This document shows, in pieces, positions 1 through 7,354 of a DNA stretch of 12,750 bases. The stretch's first letter is position 1. Each line of letters begins with the position of its first letter. The stretch is from an uncultured Pirellulaceae bacterium. GTDB lineage: Bacteria; Planctomycetota; Planctomycetia; Pirellulales; Pirellulaceae. The stretch is from assembly GCA_947259675.1 (NCBI GenBank), contig CAMYNE010000015.1, positions 727 to 13,476 of the forward strand. The letters run 5' to 3'. The translations under genes and the position numbers were made by a program. The notes under the pieces were generated by a model. The model saw nothing but the letters and a program-made list of their open reading frames with translations, was not told the origin of the DNA and searched no databases.

Positions 1-452
1 GCACTAAAAGCATCGTCTTGCGCGTACAGTGAAGGCTGTGGTATTGAAAAAATTATCGTCACGAGAAACATGCGACGCAGATGGGGAGACATTTGACAAA
101 CTCCATGAACGAAAAATAGTCCGAGCGGCTTTGGGTTCAAACCTTATCGACAATTCCCCATCGACATATTCGGCATTATCCGAGACTTCGGAAAATATGA
201 CGTCTTTTGTCCAGCCAACGAATTCTCGCCATTTTGAAGCTAGCAAACAAAAATCGCACAATCACACGTGAAATGCAGTCAAACGCAAGACGACTGATTT
301 TGCGTTGAAAGTGTGGTTGTTTGATGCGTGGCTCAAGCTGTCTTATTTTGCAGGTGCGGAAACCAAATCAAAAACAAGGCTAGCGGAGCACTGGAACATC
401 AACCGACGATTGACCCACGATGACGATAGATTGAACCTTCACCAACAAGCTT
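1..452. other. left-edge region, no supported gene
   Basis: Short open frames exist on both strands: 29-271 plus from a GTG, and 4-261 minus from a TTG. They overlap almost completely, use weak start codons, lack a ribosome binding site and resemble no family I know, so neither is called. The stretch contains a small inverted repeat, AACGCAA at 282-288 against TTGCGTT at 300-306, and an overlapping CAGTC/GACTG pair. Neither is followed by a T-tract in a useful place. It may be intergenic or a decayed gene. Confidence 0.4.
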
Positions 453-1298
453 CTATTTTTCTGTTCTGATCTCAAGCAAAACGCCTTGACCGGTACCGTC
501 TCCGCGAAACTTGATTGCCTGGTTGACTCGACGCCGGTTTAAGCACTTGATCGTGTCATGCAATCTACGTTTTGGGCAAATTTTTGAATCCGGAGGTAGT
601 GGATCATCGATTTGCGAAGGCCAGCCTTCCTCCTGGAAAGCGCGGAGGATCTGTTCCTGATTTGAAGCGGGCCATTTGAATCGCTTGACCACAACGGCGC
701 CGAGTCTCAGTTCTCGGCGCAGCGTGTCCCAAATTGGTACTTGATTTGACCCGTTTCCATTCGTGAGATTCTCAGCTTGCAGCGGTTTTTTGTTTTGCGA
801 CTCCTCTTCTTTGATTTCTTGCTTAAACAGACTTCGTCCAAGTTCGCTAAGTACGAAACAGGAACGATCCGAAAGTACAACGTCTTTTTCAGGTTCAAAC
901 ATTCTTTTATCTTGGCCTGATTCTGTTATTTCACGTCGGTGTTCAATCAAGTTATGGCACACCATGACGCGTAACAGATGTTTATTGACTCCGGCATTCG
1001 TCAGTTCACTGACTTCAACAGCAAAGTCCCAGGGATCGCGACCACACGCGTTTGCTGATTTGAGGGTTGTAAACAGCGTCCGCAGAACCGATTGATATTG
1101 GTCATCGCCTTTGCCGGCCTTGATGCCACCTGACAACGAACTGGAATGGGTTTCGTTTGCGGTGACAGGTTCACGTTTGGATGCCGAGCCATTTGGCTTT
1201 GGCGGATACTTTTCACGCCTGAATTGGGACGACGAGATTCGACTTGCGATGGCCGAACCTGGCGACCTTTCAAATTTTGGTTGATTGTTTTCAAACAT
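453..1298 (-). CDS. hypothetical protein, probable winged-helix domain plus conserved planctomycete C-terminal domain
   Basis: A 281-residue soluble protein with no signal peptide or membrane segment. Residues 1-65 are Ser/Lys/Pro-rich and probably disordered. Residues about 68-160 look like a winged helix: a helix-turn-helix-like part (VSELTNAGVNKHLLRVMV) and a wing followed by FVLSELGRSLF. A charged linker follows (KQEIKEEES). Residues about 188-277 form a compact basic domain with WDTLRREL, VVKRFKWP, FQEEGWPSQIDDPLPP, PKRRLHDTIKCLNR and FRGDGTGQGV. I recall this last block from many planctomycete hypothetical proteins; that is memory, not a search. The ATG at 1298 is preferred over the upstream in-frame GTG at 1307 because AGAGG sits 8 bases before the ATG. 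DNA or nucleic acid binding is inferred from the wing and the basic charge only. It is alone on its strand, with no recognisable operon partner. Confidence 0.8.
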   Translation of the reverse strand: MFENNQPKFERSPGSAIASRISSSQFRREKYPPKPNGSASKREPVTANETHSSSLSGGIKAGKGDDQYQSVLRTLFTTLKSANACGRDPWDFAVEVSELTNAGVNKHLLRVMVCHNLIEHRREITESGQDKRMFEPEKDVVLSDRSCFVLSELGRSLFKQEIKEEESQNKKPLQAENLTNGNGSNQVPIWDTLRRELRLGAVVVKRFKWPASNQEQILRAFQEEGWPSQIDDPLPPDSKICPKRRLHDTIKCLNRRRVNQAIKFRGDGTGQGVLLEIRTEK

Positions 1299-1876
1299 GC
1301 CATTCACCTCTTTGCGTCCCGATAGACTGAAGAAAAGTGTTACAAAAGTCGTAGCCGAGAATCGTTTTGTTCTGGCTCAGAAGAGGGGAAACCCTCCTAC
1401 TTCATATAACGCAATTGCCTTCCACAAAATTTCCAAATTCTGTTGGCGTGTCGTAAACCGTTGATATCAAACGGCTTGTGTCAGACTTCAGCGGCGTTTT
1501 CTTCCCCAGTCTTGTCGTTTGCGTCCCCGCCCAGCTGCAGGTCGGTCAAAAGCAACATTATTTGGGCTGTGGGCAGAAAGTGTTCTTCGTGGCCAAAGCG
1601 GCTCCTCGCAAGTCTGGCTTTACCTAACATGCTGTCCGTCCCCTCTGAAAAAGAGGCAACCGGATGCGTAAAGAGGTGGCGAGCAAAAAAACCGCCCTCA
1701 CGCTCGGGTTACCCCCAAAAGGAAATAGGGAGAATTAGTCCCCGGCCAATTTATTAGCGCGCTCTTGTAGGAAATTCGGCGAAAAAACTGTTAGATTACG
1801 AGCATAAACAGTTTAATTCTGCCAAACAGCTTGACTGATCAAGCTTTTCAAAAACAACCAAAACAAGGAAATAAAT
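1299..1876. other. intergenic region with several small inverted repeats
   Basis: Spacer between the divergent genes at 1298 (minus) and 1877 (plus). A 104-codon plus frame at 1443-1757 has a composition dominated by Ser, Pro, Arg and Lys, no RBS and no family resemblance, and is treated as spurious. Visible structures are GAGGG-GAAA-CCCTC (1383-1396), a near-palindrome around TTGATATCAA (1458-1474), CCTCT/AGAGG (1642-1656), and the two stem-loops just upstream of the oligopeptidase that are listed separately. The promoters of both flanking genes should lie here, but I cannot place a convincing -35/-10 pair. Confidence 0.4.
1785..1848 (+). promoter_or_regulatory. paired inverted repeats in the leader of the prolyl oligopeptidase gene
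   Basis: AAACTGTT (1785-1792) is the exact reverse complement of AACAGTTT (1807-1814), with a 14-base spacer. A second stem follows: AGCTTGA (1828-1834), loop CTGA, TCAAGCT (1839-1845), then three more T. A second AAACAG at 1824-1829 could compete with 1806-1811 for pairing with the first arm, so two mutually exclusive folds are possible. The structure ends about 30 bases before the ATG at 1877. It could be an operator, an attenuator-like leader or chance. Confidence 0.3.
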
Positions 1877-4042
1877 ATGTTGAGACCGAGCGTCTATTTG
1901 CTTGCGATCCTCTGGATTACATCCCTTTGCCTGCTGACGGAAACGAGAGGAATTGCACAAGAAAGAATGCAATATCCGGAGGCAAAGAAGGTTGACCAAA
2001 TTGATGAGTATTTCGGGTTCAAGGTCCCGGATGAATATCGCTGGCTTGAAGATGATGTCCGCGAATCTGAAGAGGTTGCAAAATGGGTCGAAAAACAAAA
2101 CGAAGTCACGATGGGCTATCTGGAAAGCCTTCCCTATCGGGACGAGATTGAAACTCGACTCACCAAGCTGTGGGATTACGAAAAATACAGTCCGCCGTTC
2201 AAAGATGGTGGCCGATATTACTTTTCAAAAAACGACGGACTGCAGAATCAGAGCGTCATCTATCAGATGGATACACTCGACGCCGAACCTACGGTTTTGA
2301 TTGATCCCAACAAATGGTCTGAGGACGGAACCGTTGCACTCGGTGGAATGGCGTTCAGTGACGACGGGAAGTACTTTGCCTATGGTGTCCAGGAATCAGG
2401 ATCCGACTGGCGCACCTGGTATGTCATGGATATCGCAACCGGCAAAAAACTCGATGACAAAATCAGCTGGGTCAAATTCGGTGGCGCTGACTGGGCGGCC
2501 GACAGCAAGGGTTTCTACTACAACCGCTATGACGAACCGCAAGAAGGCGAAGCCTTTCAAAGTCTGAACAAAAATCAAAAAGTCTATTACCACAAACTTG
2601 GCACTCCCCAATCGGAAGACGTGTTGATTCACAAGGATGACGAAAATCCCGATTGGGGATTCAGCCCAACCGTGACCGAGGACGGGAAATATCTCATGCT
2701 GCAAGTCTGGAAAGGAACGGATGATCGCTACCGTATCCTTTACAAAAAACTTGACCAACCCGAATCAAAAATTGTTGAATTGATCGACAACTTCGAAAAT
2801 GAATATTCGTATATCGGCAACGAAGGCAGCGTTTTTTACTTTAAGTCCGATGTCGGCGCGCCCAAGAAATGTATTTTGACCATCGACCTTGAAAACCCTG
2901 CTCGCGAGAACTGGAAGACGATCATTCCAGAAGCGGAGGAAGCAATGTCGAGCGCAGGGATGGTCGGCGACTATATCATTTGTGAATACCTCAAAGACGC
3001 TAAGACACAGGTCAAGCTGTTCGATCTACAGGGCAATTTTGTGCGCGAAGTTAAATTTCCGGGCATTGGCAGGGCTAATGGGTTTGGAGGACGGCGAAAG
3101 CACGACGAAACGTTTTATGCATTCTCCAGCTTTAATCGCCCGCCAAGTACGTTTCGGTATGACCTTGACACGGGCAACAGCACCTTGCTTCGAGAAGCCG
3201 AAGTTGATTTCAATCCGGAAGATTATGAAGTCAAGCAGGTGTTCTACACCAGTAAAGACGGCACCAAGGTTCCCATGTTTATCGCTCACAAAAAAGGCTT
3301 GGAACTCAATGGCAAGAACCCGACTTTGCTGTATGGTTATGGTGGATTCAATATTTCGTTAACCCCAAGTTTTTCTATCTCGCGGCTGCAATGGATGGAA
3401 ATGGGAGGTGTTTATGCCGTGGCGAATCTACGTGGCGGTGGCGAATATGGGAAAGCGTGGCACAAGGCCGGTACGAAAACCAACAAGCAAAACGTATTTG
3501 ACGATTTCATCGCAGCGGCCGAATGGCTGATCGAAAACAAGTACACTTCGAAAAATAACCTTGGAATTCAAGGTGGTTCCAACGGTGGTCTGCTTGTCGG
3601 TGCCTGTATGACTCAACGACCTGATCTTTACGGCGCGTGCCTGCCTGCAGTTGGCGTCATGGACATGCTGCGATTCCACAAATTTACGGCCGGACGATTC
3701 TGGACCGACGATTATGGATGTAGTGAAACCAGCCAGCCGGAATTTGAAGCTCTTTACAAGTACTCGCCGTATCATAATATCCAGGACGGAACCGAGTACC
3801 CGCCGACGATGGTGACAACGGCTGATACCGATGATCGCGTCGTCCCAGGACACAGCTTCAAGTTCGCCGCTCGACTCCAGGAAGCTCAAACAGGCTCAAA
3901 TCCAACTTTAATTCGAATCGAAACCAAAGCGGGTCACGGCTCGGGTAAGCCAACCTCGAAACGGATCGAAGAAGCAGCCGACATCTGGGCGTTCCTTGCC
4001 AAGCATTTGGAGTTGAAGCCCGAGTTTCCGGGCCAGAACTAA
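1877..4042 (+). CDS. exported prolyl oligopeptidase (peptidase family S9A)
   Basis: Serine peptidase of the prolyl oligopeptidase family, which cuts short peptides after proline. At 721 residues it has the usual size of about 700 plus a signal peptide. Residues 1-28 have a hydrophobic core (VYLLAILWITSLCLL) and a likely cleavage near GIA-QE, placing the enzyme in the periplasm or outside. Residues about 30-100 and 470-721 form the alpha/beta hydrolase fold; the middle is the seven-bladed propeller that gates access. The catalytic triad is visible by eye alignment to the pig enzyme: Ser568 in GGSNGG, Asp652 in DTDDRVVP (with the substrate-binding Arg654) and His687 in GHGSGKP. The N-terminal segment VPDEYRWLEDD is typical of S9A. 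AGGAA at 1866-1870 precedes the ATG by 6 bases. It is transcribed alone or first, since a strong terminator follows. No key residue is missing. Confidence 0.95.
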   Translation: MLRPSVYLLAILWITSLCLLTETRGIAQERMQYPEAKKVDQIDEYFGFKVPDEYRWLEDDVRESEEVAKWVEKQNEVTMGYLESLPYRDEIETRLTKLWDYEKYSPPFKDGGRYYFSKNDGLQNQSVIYQMDTLDAEPTVLIDPNKWSEDGTVALGGMAFSDDGKYFAYGVQESGSDWRTWYVMDIATGKKLDDKISWVKFGGADWAADSKGFYYNRYDEPQEGEAFQSLNKNQKVYYHKLGTPQSEDVLIHKDDENPDWGFSPTVTEDGKYLMLQVWKGTDDRYRILYKKLDQPESKIVELIDNFENEYSYIGNEGSVFYFKSDVGAPKKCILTIDLENPARENWKTIIPEAEEAMSSAGMVGDYIICEYLKDAKTQVKLFDLQGNFVREVKFPGIGRANGFGGRRKHDETFYAFSSFNRPPSTFRYDLDTGNSTLLREAEVDFNPEDYEVKQVFYTSKDGTKVPMFIAHKKGLELNGKNPTLLYGYGGFNISLTPSFSISRLQWMEMGGVYAVANLRGGGEYGKAWHKAGTKTNKQNVFDDFIAAAEWLIENKYTSKNNLGIQGGSNGGLLVGACMTQRPDLYGACLPAVGVMDMLRFHKFTAGRFWTDDYGCSETSQPEFEALYKYSPYHNIQDGTEYPPTMVTTADTDDRVVPGHSFKFAARLQEAQTGSNPTLIRIETKAGHGSGKPTSKRIEEAADIWAFLAKHLELKPEFPGQN

Positions 4043-4064
4043 CTCGTAAGACGATTATTTGCAC

Positions 4065-4093
4065 AAAGCCGTGGATCATCACGGCTTTTTTTT
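4065..4093 (+). terminator. Rho-independent terminator after the prolyl oligopeptidase
   Basis: A perfect 9-bp stem, AAAGCCGTG (4065-4073) with CACGGCTTT (4080-4088), and a 6-base loop GATCAT. A run of eight T begins within the stem and ends at 4093. It lies 22 bases after the stop codon. This is the clearest terminator in the plus-strand block. Confidence 0.9.
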
Positions 4094-4094
4094 G

Positions 4095-4108
4095 AAACGC
4101 ACGCGTTT
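4095..4108 (+). promoter_or_regulatory. inverted repeat AAACGC-AC-GCGTTT directly before the methyltransferase start
   Basis: Two perfect 6-base arms (4095-4100 and 4103-4108) separated by AC abut the ATG at 4109 and start one base after the terminator T-tract. There is no Shine-Dalgarno sequence in this interval. The position suits an operator or a small stem masking the start codon, but the arms are short and chance is possible. Confidence 0.3.
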
Positions 4109-4912
4109 ATGAAAGACCAACAATCACAACCGCTATCCGAATGGGAATTGTCTATAAATCATCGCGGCATCGTGACGGAACTGATTTGTAGTGAGGCCCC
4201 GCAAGAAAATGGAAGCCTACTCATTCTTGGTGCAGGTGAGTGCAATGACATCGAGATTGGCTTGCTGCTCGATAAATATGCTGAAATCACACTAATGGAT
4301 ATCGATAGCGCGTCGCTCCGGGCGGGTGTTTCCCGTCAAAACGTCAACTTGGATCCCCGCGTCGTGCCGATCGGAGGTGTCGATCTTGCCCAAAGCACTC
4401 GGCTGCTTGAACGATACGCACGAGAACCTAGTGAACAACTCCGCAGCACGATAATGGAAAGATCCGTTATTCACGAACTAAGCGGGCTTGGCAAGCACGA
4501 TGTGATTGTTTCAACCTGCGTATTGTCCCAGCTGATTGGTAAAGTCGTCACTTGTTTTGAGGATCGCGAAGAGGAATTTGTCGAACTATTAAAGATCGTT
4601 CGTCGCAGTCACCTGGAGATCATGCTCAATGGATTACATCCAGGAGGCGTAGGAATTCTGGTAACCGACTTCGTGTCATCCGAGTCCTTGCCTGAACTGT
4701 TGGAGACCGAGGACCTGCAAACAACCGTGAGCAAGGCAATCGAAACCAACAACTTTTTTCACGGGCTCAATCCTCAAATGGTCGCGAGAGTGCTGACCGA
4801 ATCCGATTTGACGAACCAATTACAGACGCTGGACGTGACTGCCCCCTGGCGGTGGGTGACGCCACTTCGCGTCTATGCTTGTTTTGCGATAATTTTCAAA
4901 AAAAACCTCTGA
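4109..4912 (+). CDS. class I SAM-dependent methyltransferase-like protein
   Basis: A 267-residue soluble protein with a Rossmann-type methyltransferase layout. Motif I is LLILGAGECND (residues 37-47), the glycine-rich loop that binds S-adenosylmethionine. Motif II is ITLMDID (60-66), with the acidic residue expected to hold the ribose. KHDVIVSTCVLSQLI fits motif IV, and LHPGGVGILVTDF fits the strand after it. No target-recognition feature is recognisable, so the substrate is unknown. There are no signal peptide or membrane segments. The ATG lies 15 bases after the upstream terminator T-tract with no SD, so its promoter must be inside the oligopeptidase gene or it depends on read-through. Its stop is 40 bases before pheA, on the same strand, so the two may be co-transcribed. 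Whether it serves aromatic metabolism cannot be read from the sequence. Confidence 0.8.
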   Translation: MKDQQSQPLSEWELSINHRGIVTELICSEAPQENGSLLILGAGECNDIEIGLLLDKYAEITLMDIDSASLRAGVSRQNVNLDPRVVPIGGVDLAQSTRLLERYAREPSEQLRSTIMERSVIHELSGLGKHDVIVSTCVLSQLIGKVVTCFEDREEEFVELLKIVRRSHLEIMLNGLHPGGVGILVTDFVSSESLPELLETEDLQTTVSKAIETNNFFHGLNPQMVARVLTESDLTNQLQTLDVTAPWRWVTPLRVYACFAIIFKKNL

Positions 4913-4952
4913 TTTGGTTGCCGACACTTCAAACAACCAACGAAAAAAAAAA

Positions 4953-6065
4953 ATGAACAATACAGATCAAGACCCGTTAGAAGAATTTCGCGATGGCATC
5001 GACAAGATCGATCGCCAACTTGTCGATTTGATCAACCAGAGGGCGAAACTGGTTGTTGAAGTTGGCAACCACAAACGCGCTAAGGGCGTTCCCATTTATG
5101 CGCCGCACCGCGAATCGGCCGTGCTGGCGAAAATACAAGGCTTTAACGAAGGTCCCATTGGGAACGCCACCTTGGAAGCCGTGTATCGTGAACTGATGAG
5201 CGGCAGTTTCGCTTTGGAGCAGCCGCTCCGGATCGGTTATCTCGGCCCTGTTGGAACTTACAGTCACCTCGCCGCGACGAAACATTTTGGATCCAGTGTT
5301 GCGTTTGAAGATCTTCATGCGATTGAAGGTGTCTTTGAAGAAGTTTCTCGAGGTCACGTCGACTATGGAATGGTGCCGATCGAAAATAGTACCGGCGGCG
5401 GTATCACGGAAACTCTCGACGCATTTTTGACCTATCACGATCGGCTGAACATCTACGGTGAAGTGCAGTTGGCCGTACATTTCAGTCTGCTTGCCAATTG
5501 CAAACCGAAACTGGTGAAGAGAGTCTACTCAAAAGCTGAAGCTTTTTCGCAATGTCGCGGTTGGCTGGCAACACAATATCCCCATGCCGAACAGATCGCC
5601 GCCGAAAGCACCGCCGCTGCCGTCGAACGAGCCAAAGGCGAGTATGACGAGGACCCTTCCTCCGGAGCTGCCGCCATCGGATCGTCGTTGGCCGGTGAAA
5701 TCTACGGACTGCATCCGCTGTTCGAACAGATTGAAGATCGCCAGACCAACATTACCCGTTTTTTGATTCTCTCCAAAAACGAGACGGAGATCTCCGGATC
5801 GGACAAAACGTCGATCATGTTTACGACCGAGGATCGACCCGGATCGCTTGTCGATGTCTTGAACGTTTTCAAGCGGAACTCAATTAATCTGACGCACATT
5901 GATAAGCGCCCCAGCCTCGCGGTGAATTGGGATTACACTTTCTTCATCGACGCGATCGGCCACTGCAAAGAATCCAAATTTGCCGAAATTATTGGTGAGG
6001 CGAGAGCGCACTGCAAAGAGCTAACCGTGCTCGGCAGTTTCCCACGCAGCAAACGTACGCTCTAA
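4953..6065 (+). CDS. pheA: bifunctional chorismate mutase / prephenate dehydratase (P-protein)
   Basis: Converts chorismate to prephenate and prephenate to phenylpyruvate, the committed branch to phenylalanine, in the cytoplasm. The 370 residues hold three domains in the standard order. An AroQ-type chorismate mutase (about 5-90) keeps, by eye alignment to E. coli, Arg13, Arg30, Lys41, Arg53, Glu54 and Gln90; the E. coli Asp48 position is Ala50. The prephenate dehydratase (about 92-272) has GYLGPVGTYSH, VPIENSTGGGI and QTNITRFLIL with the catalytic TRF motif. The C-terminal ACT domain (about 285-365) has PGSLVDVL and HIDKRPS, matching the GALV and ESRP boxes that bind phenylalanine for feedback control. 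The ATG at 4953 is chosen over an in-frame TTG at 4914, because residues before it are low-complexity (NNQRKKK) and the domain begins shortly after it. There is no SD; ten A precede the start. Confidence 0.95.
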   Translation: MNNTDQDPLEEFRDGIDKIDRQLVDLINQRAKLVVEVGNHKRAKGVPIYAPHRESAVLAKIQGFNEGPIGNATLEAVYRELMSGSFALEQPLRIGYLGPVGTYSHLAATKHFGSSVAFEDLHAIEGVFEEVSRGHVDYGMVPIENSTGGGITETLDAFLTYHDRLNIYGEVQLAVHFSLLANCKPKLVKRVYSKAEAFSQCRGWLATQYPHAEQIAAESTAAAVERAKGEYDEDPSSGAAAIGSSLAGEIYGLHPLFEQIEDRQTNITRFLILSKNETEISGSDKTSIMFTTEDRPGSLVDVLNVFKRNSINLTHIDKRPSLAVNWDYTFFIDAIGHCKESKFAEIIGEARAHCKELTVLGSFPRSKRTL

Positions 6066-6099
6066 ATTGAGACCCGTATTCGTGACAAGTGAACCGGCA

Positions 6100-7188
6100 A
6101 TGAACGCTCGAATCATTTTCTGTCTTTTTTTGTTCCTGCTCTGTCAAAACGTATTGGCCCAAAACGGCGGACGAGCAAAAAAGCAAAAACATGACCCCTG
6201 GGAAATGCAAAACTCGGGCGTTGAAGCCAGTCTGCGAGGTTTGCATGTCCTTAATGACAACATCATCTGGGCCAGTGGAACCGGTGGAACGGTCTTGCGA
6301 ACCTTGAACAGTGGTGAAACGTGGACTTCAAAGACCGTTGCAGGTGCGGAAGAACTTGACTTTCGCGACATCCATGCGTTCAGTGGGTCGAGTGCAGTTA
6401 TTTTGAGCGCTGGAACGCCAGCTCGAGTCTATCGCACCAACGACGGTGGTGAGACGTGGGCCAAGACGTTTGAACATCAGAGCGAGAAAGCTTTTTTCGA
6501 CGCCCTGTCTTTTTGGAATGACGACCACGGAATTGCGATGAGCGATCCCATCGATGATCGCCTGCTATTGATTAAGACAAATGATGGAGGCAAGTCCTGG
6601 TCCGAATTGAAACCCGAGAATCGACCCAAAGTCATTCCAGGTGAAGGCGGTTTTGCGGCCAGCGGAACCAACATGGTCCTCTTGAAGAATGGCACGTGCC
6701 TGATCGCGCTAGGGAGTGCCAAACAGGACGAACAGTTCAAGGTAAGCCGAATCGCAATTTCTCCCGATCATGGAGAGTCATGGAAATTCGTCAACGCTCC
6801 CCTGCCCCGCAACCAGTCAAGCGGTATTTTTTCGATGGCCTTTGCAAACAACTTGATCGGTGTTGCCGTGGGTGGTGACTATCTGCAGCCAGAGCGGAAA
6901 ACCGGCAATGTTGCCGTCACCATCGACGGCGGAATCACCTGGAAGACTCCTTCGGGAAAACTGCCGACCGGTTATCGAAGCGGTGTCGCGGCCAATCGCA
7001 GTGGTAAACAGCTGATTTTTGTTGCGGTGGGCCCGACCGGAACCGATTGGTCGAAGAACACCGGTTTCACGTGGAGCAAAGTATCTGATGAGGCGTTCCA
7101 CGCAATTCAATTTTCGCCCACAGGGAATACCGGCTGGGCAACCGGCGCAAACGGACGTATCGGTAAATGGAGCTCACCCGATCGTTAG
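6100..7188 (+). CDS. exported Asp-box (BNR/YCF48-like) beta-propeller protein
   Basis: A 362-residue protein with an N-terminal signal peptide (hydrophobic IIFCLFLFLLC, likely cleavage at VLA-QN, residue 20). The rest is a run of beta-strand repeats carrying six Asp-box turns: NSGETW (70-75), NDGGETW (114-120), NDGGKSW (161-167), PDHGESW (222-228), IDGGITW (275-281) and KNTGFTW (319-325). The last is degenerate. This is the pattern of BNR/sialidase-like and YCF48-like propellers. No sialidase arginine triad or other catalytic set is visible, so a binding, assembly or scaffolding role is more likely than an enzyme; the substrate is unknown. The ATG at 6100 is preferred over the in-frame TTG at 6067 because it puts the signal peptide at the N-terminus. 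It follows pheA by 34 bases and may share its transcript, though no functional link is evident. Confidence 0.85.
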   Translation: MNARIIFCLFLFLLCQNVLAQNGGRAKKQKHDPWEMQNSGVEASLRGLHVLNDNIIWASGTGGTVLRTLNSGETWTSKTVAGAEELDFRDIHAFSGSSAVILSAGTPARVYRTNDGGETWAKTFEHQSEKAFFDALSFWNDDHGIAMSDPIDDRLLLIKTNDGGKSWSELKPENRPKVIPGEGGFAASGTNMVLLKNGTCLIALGSAKQDEQFKVSRIAISPDHGESWKFVNAPLPRNQSSGIFSMAFANNLIGVAVGGDYLQPERKTGNVAVTIDGGITWKTPSGKLPTGYRSGVAANRSGKQLIFVAVGPTGTDWSKNTGFTWSKVSDEAFHAIQFSPTGNTGWATGANGRIGKWSSPDR

Positions 7189-7354
7189 ATGCCTTGCATT
7201 TCTTTCCGGTGGTCAAGCTAGCCGAGTGCATTTCGCGGTCTCAACAAGAGTGTGGCAGTTGCAATGCCCGTTTTCCCTGTTACTTTGGCAAACACCAAGA
7301 CAAACCCCTGCAGATTGGTTCGTCCTTTTCCTTTAATCCAAAAGGCAACTACAA

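Noticed and set aside
4..271. Overlapping 85-codon minus and 80-codon plus frames at the left edge
   Set aside because: They use TTG and GTG starts without RBS, cover one another almost fully, and neither resembles a protein family.
1383..1396. GAGGG-GAAA-CCCTC as a terminator
   Set aside because: It has only a 5-bp stem, no T-tract on either strand and lies upstream of both flanking genes.
1443..1757. 104-codon plus-strand frame between the first two genes
   Set aside because: It has Ser/Pro/Arg/Lys-rich composition, no RBS, no domain-like pattern and several small hairpins within it.
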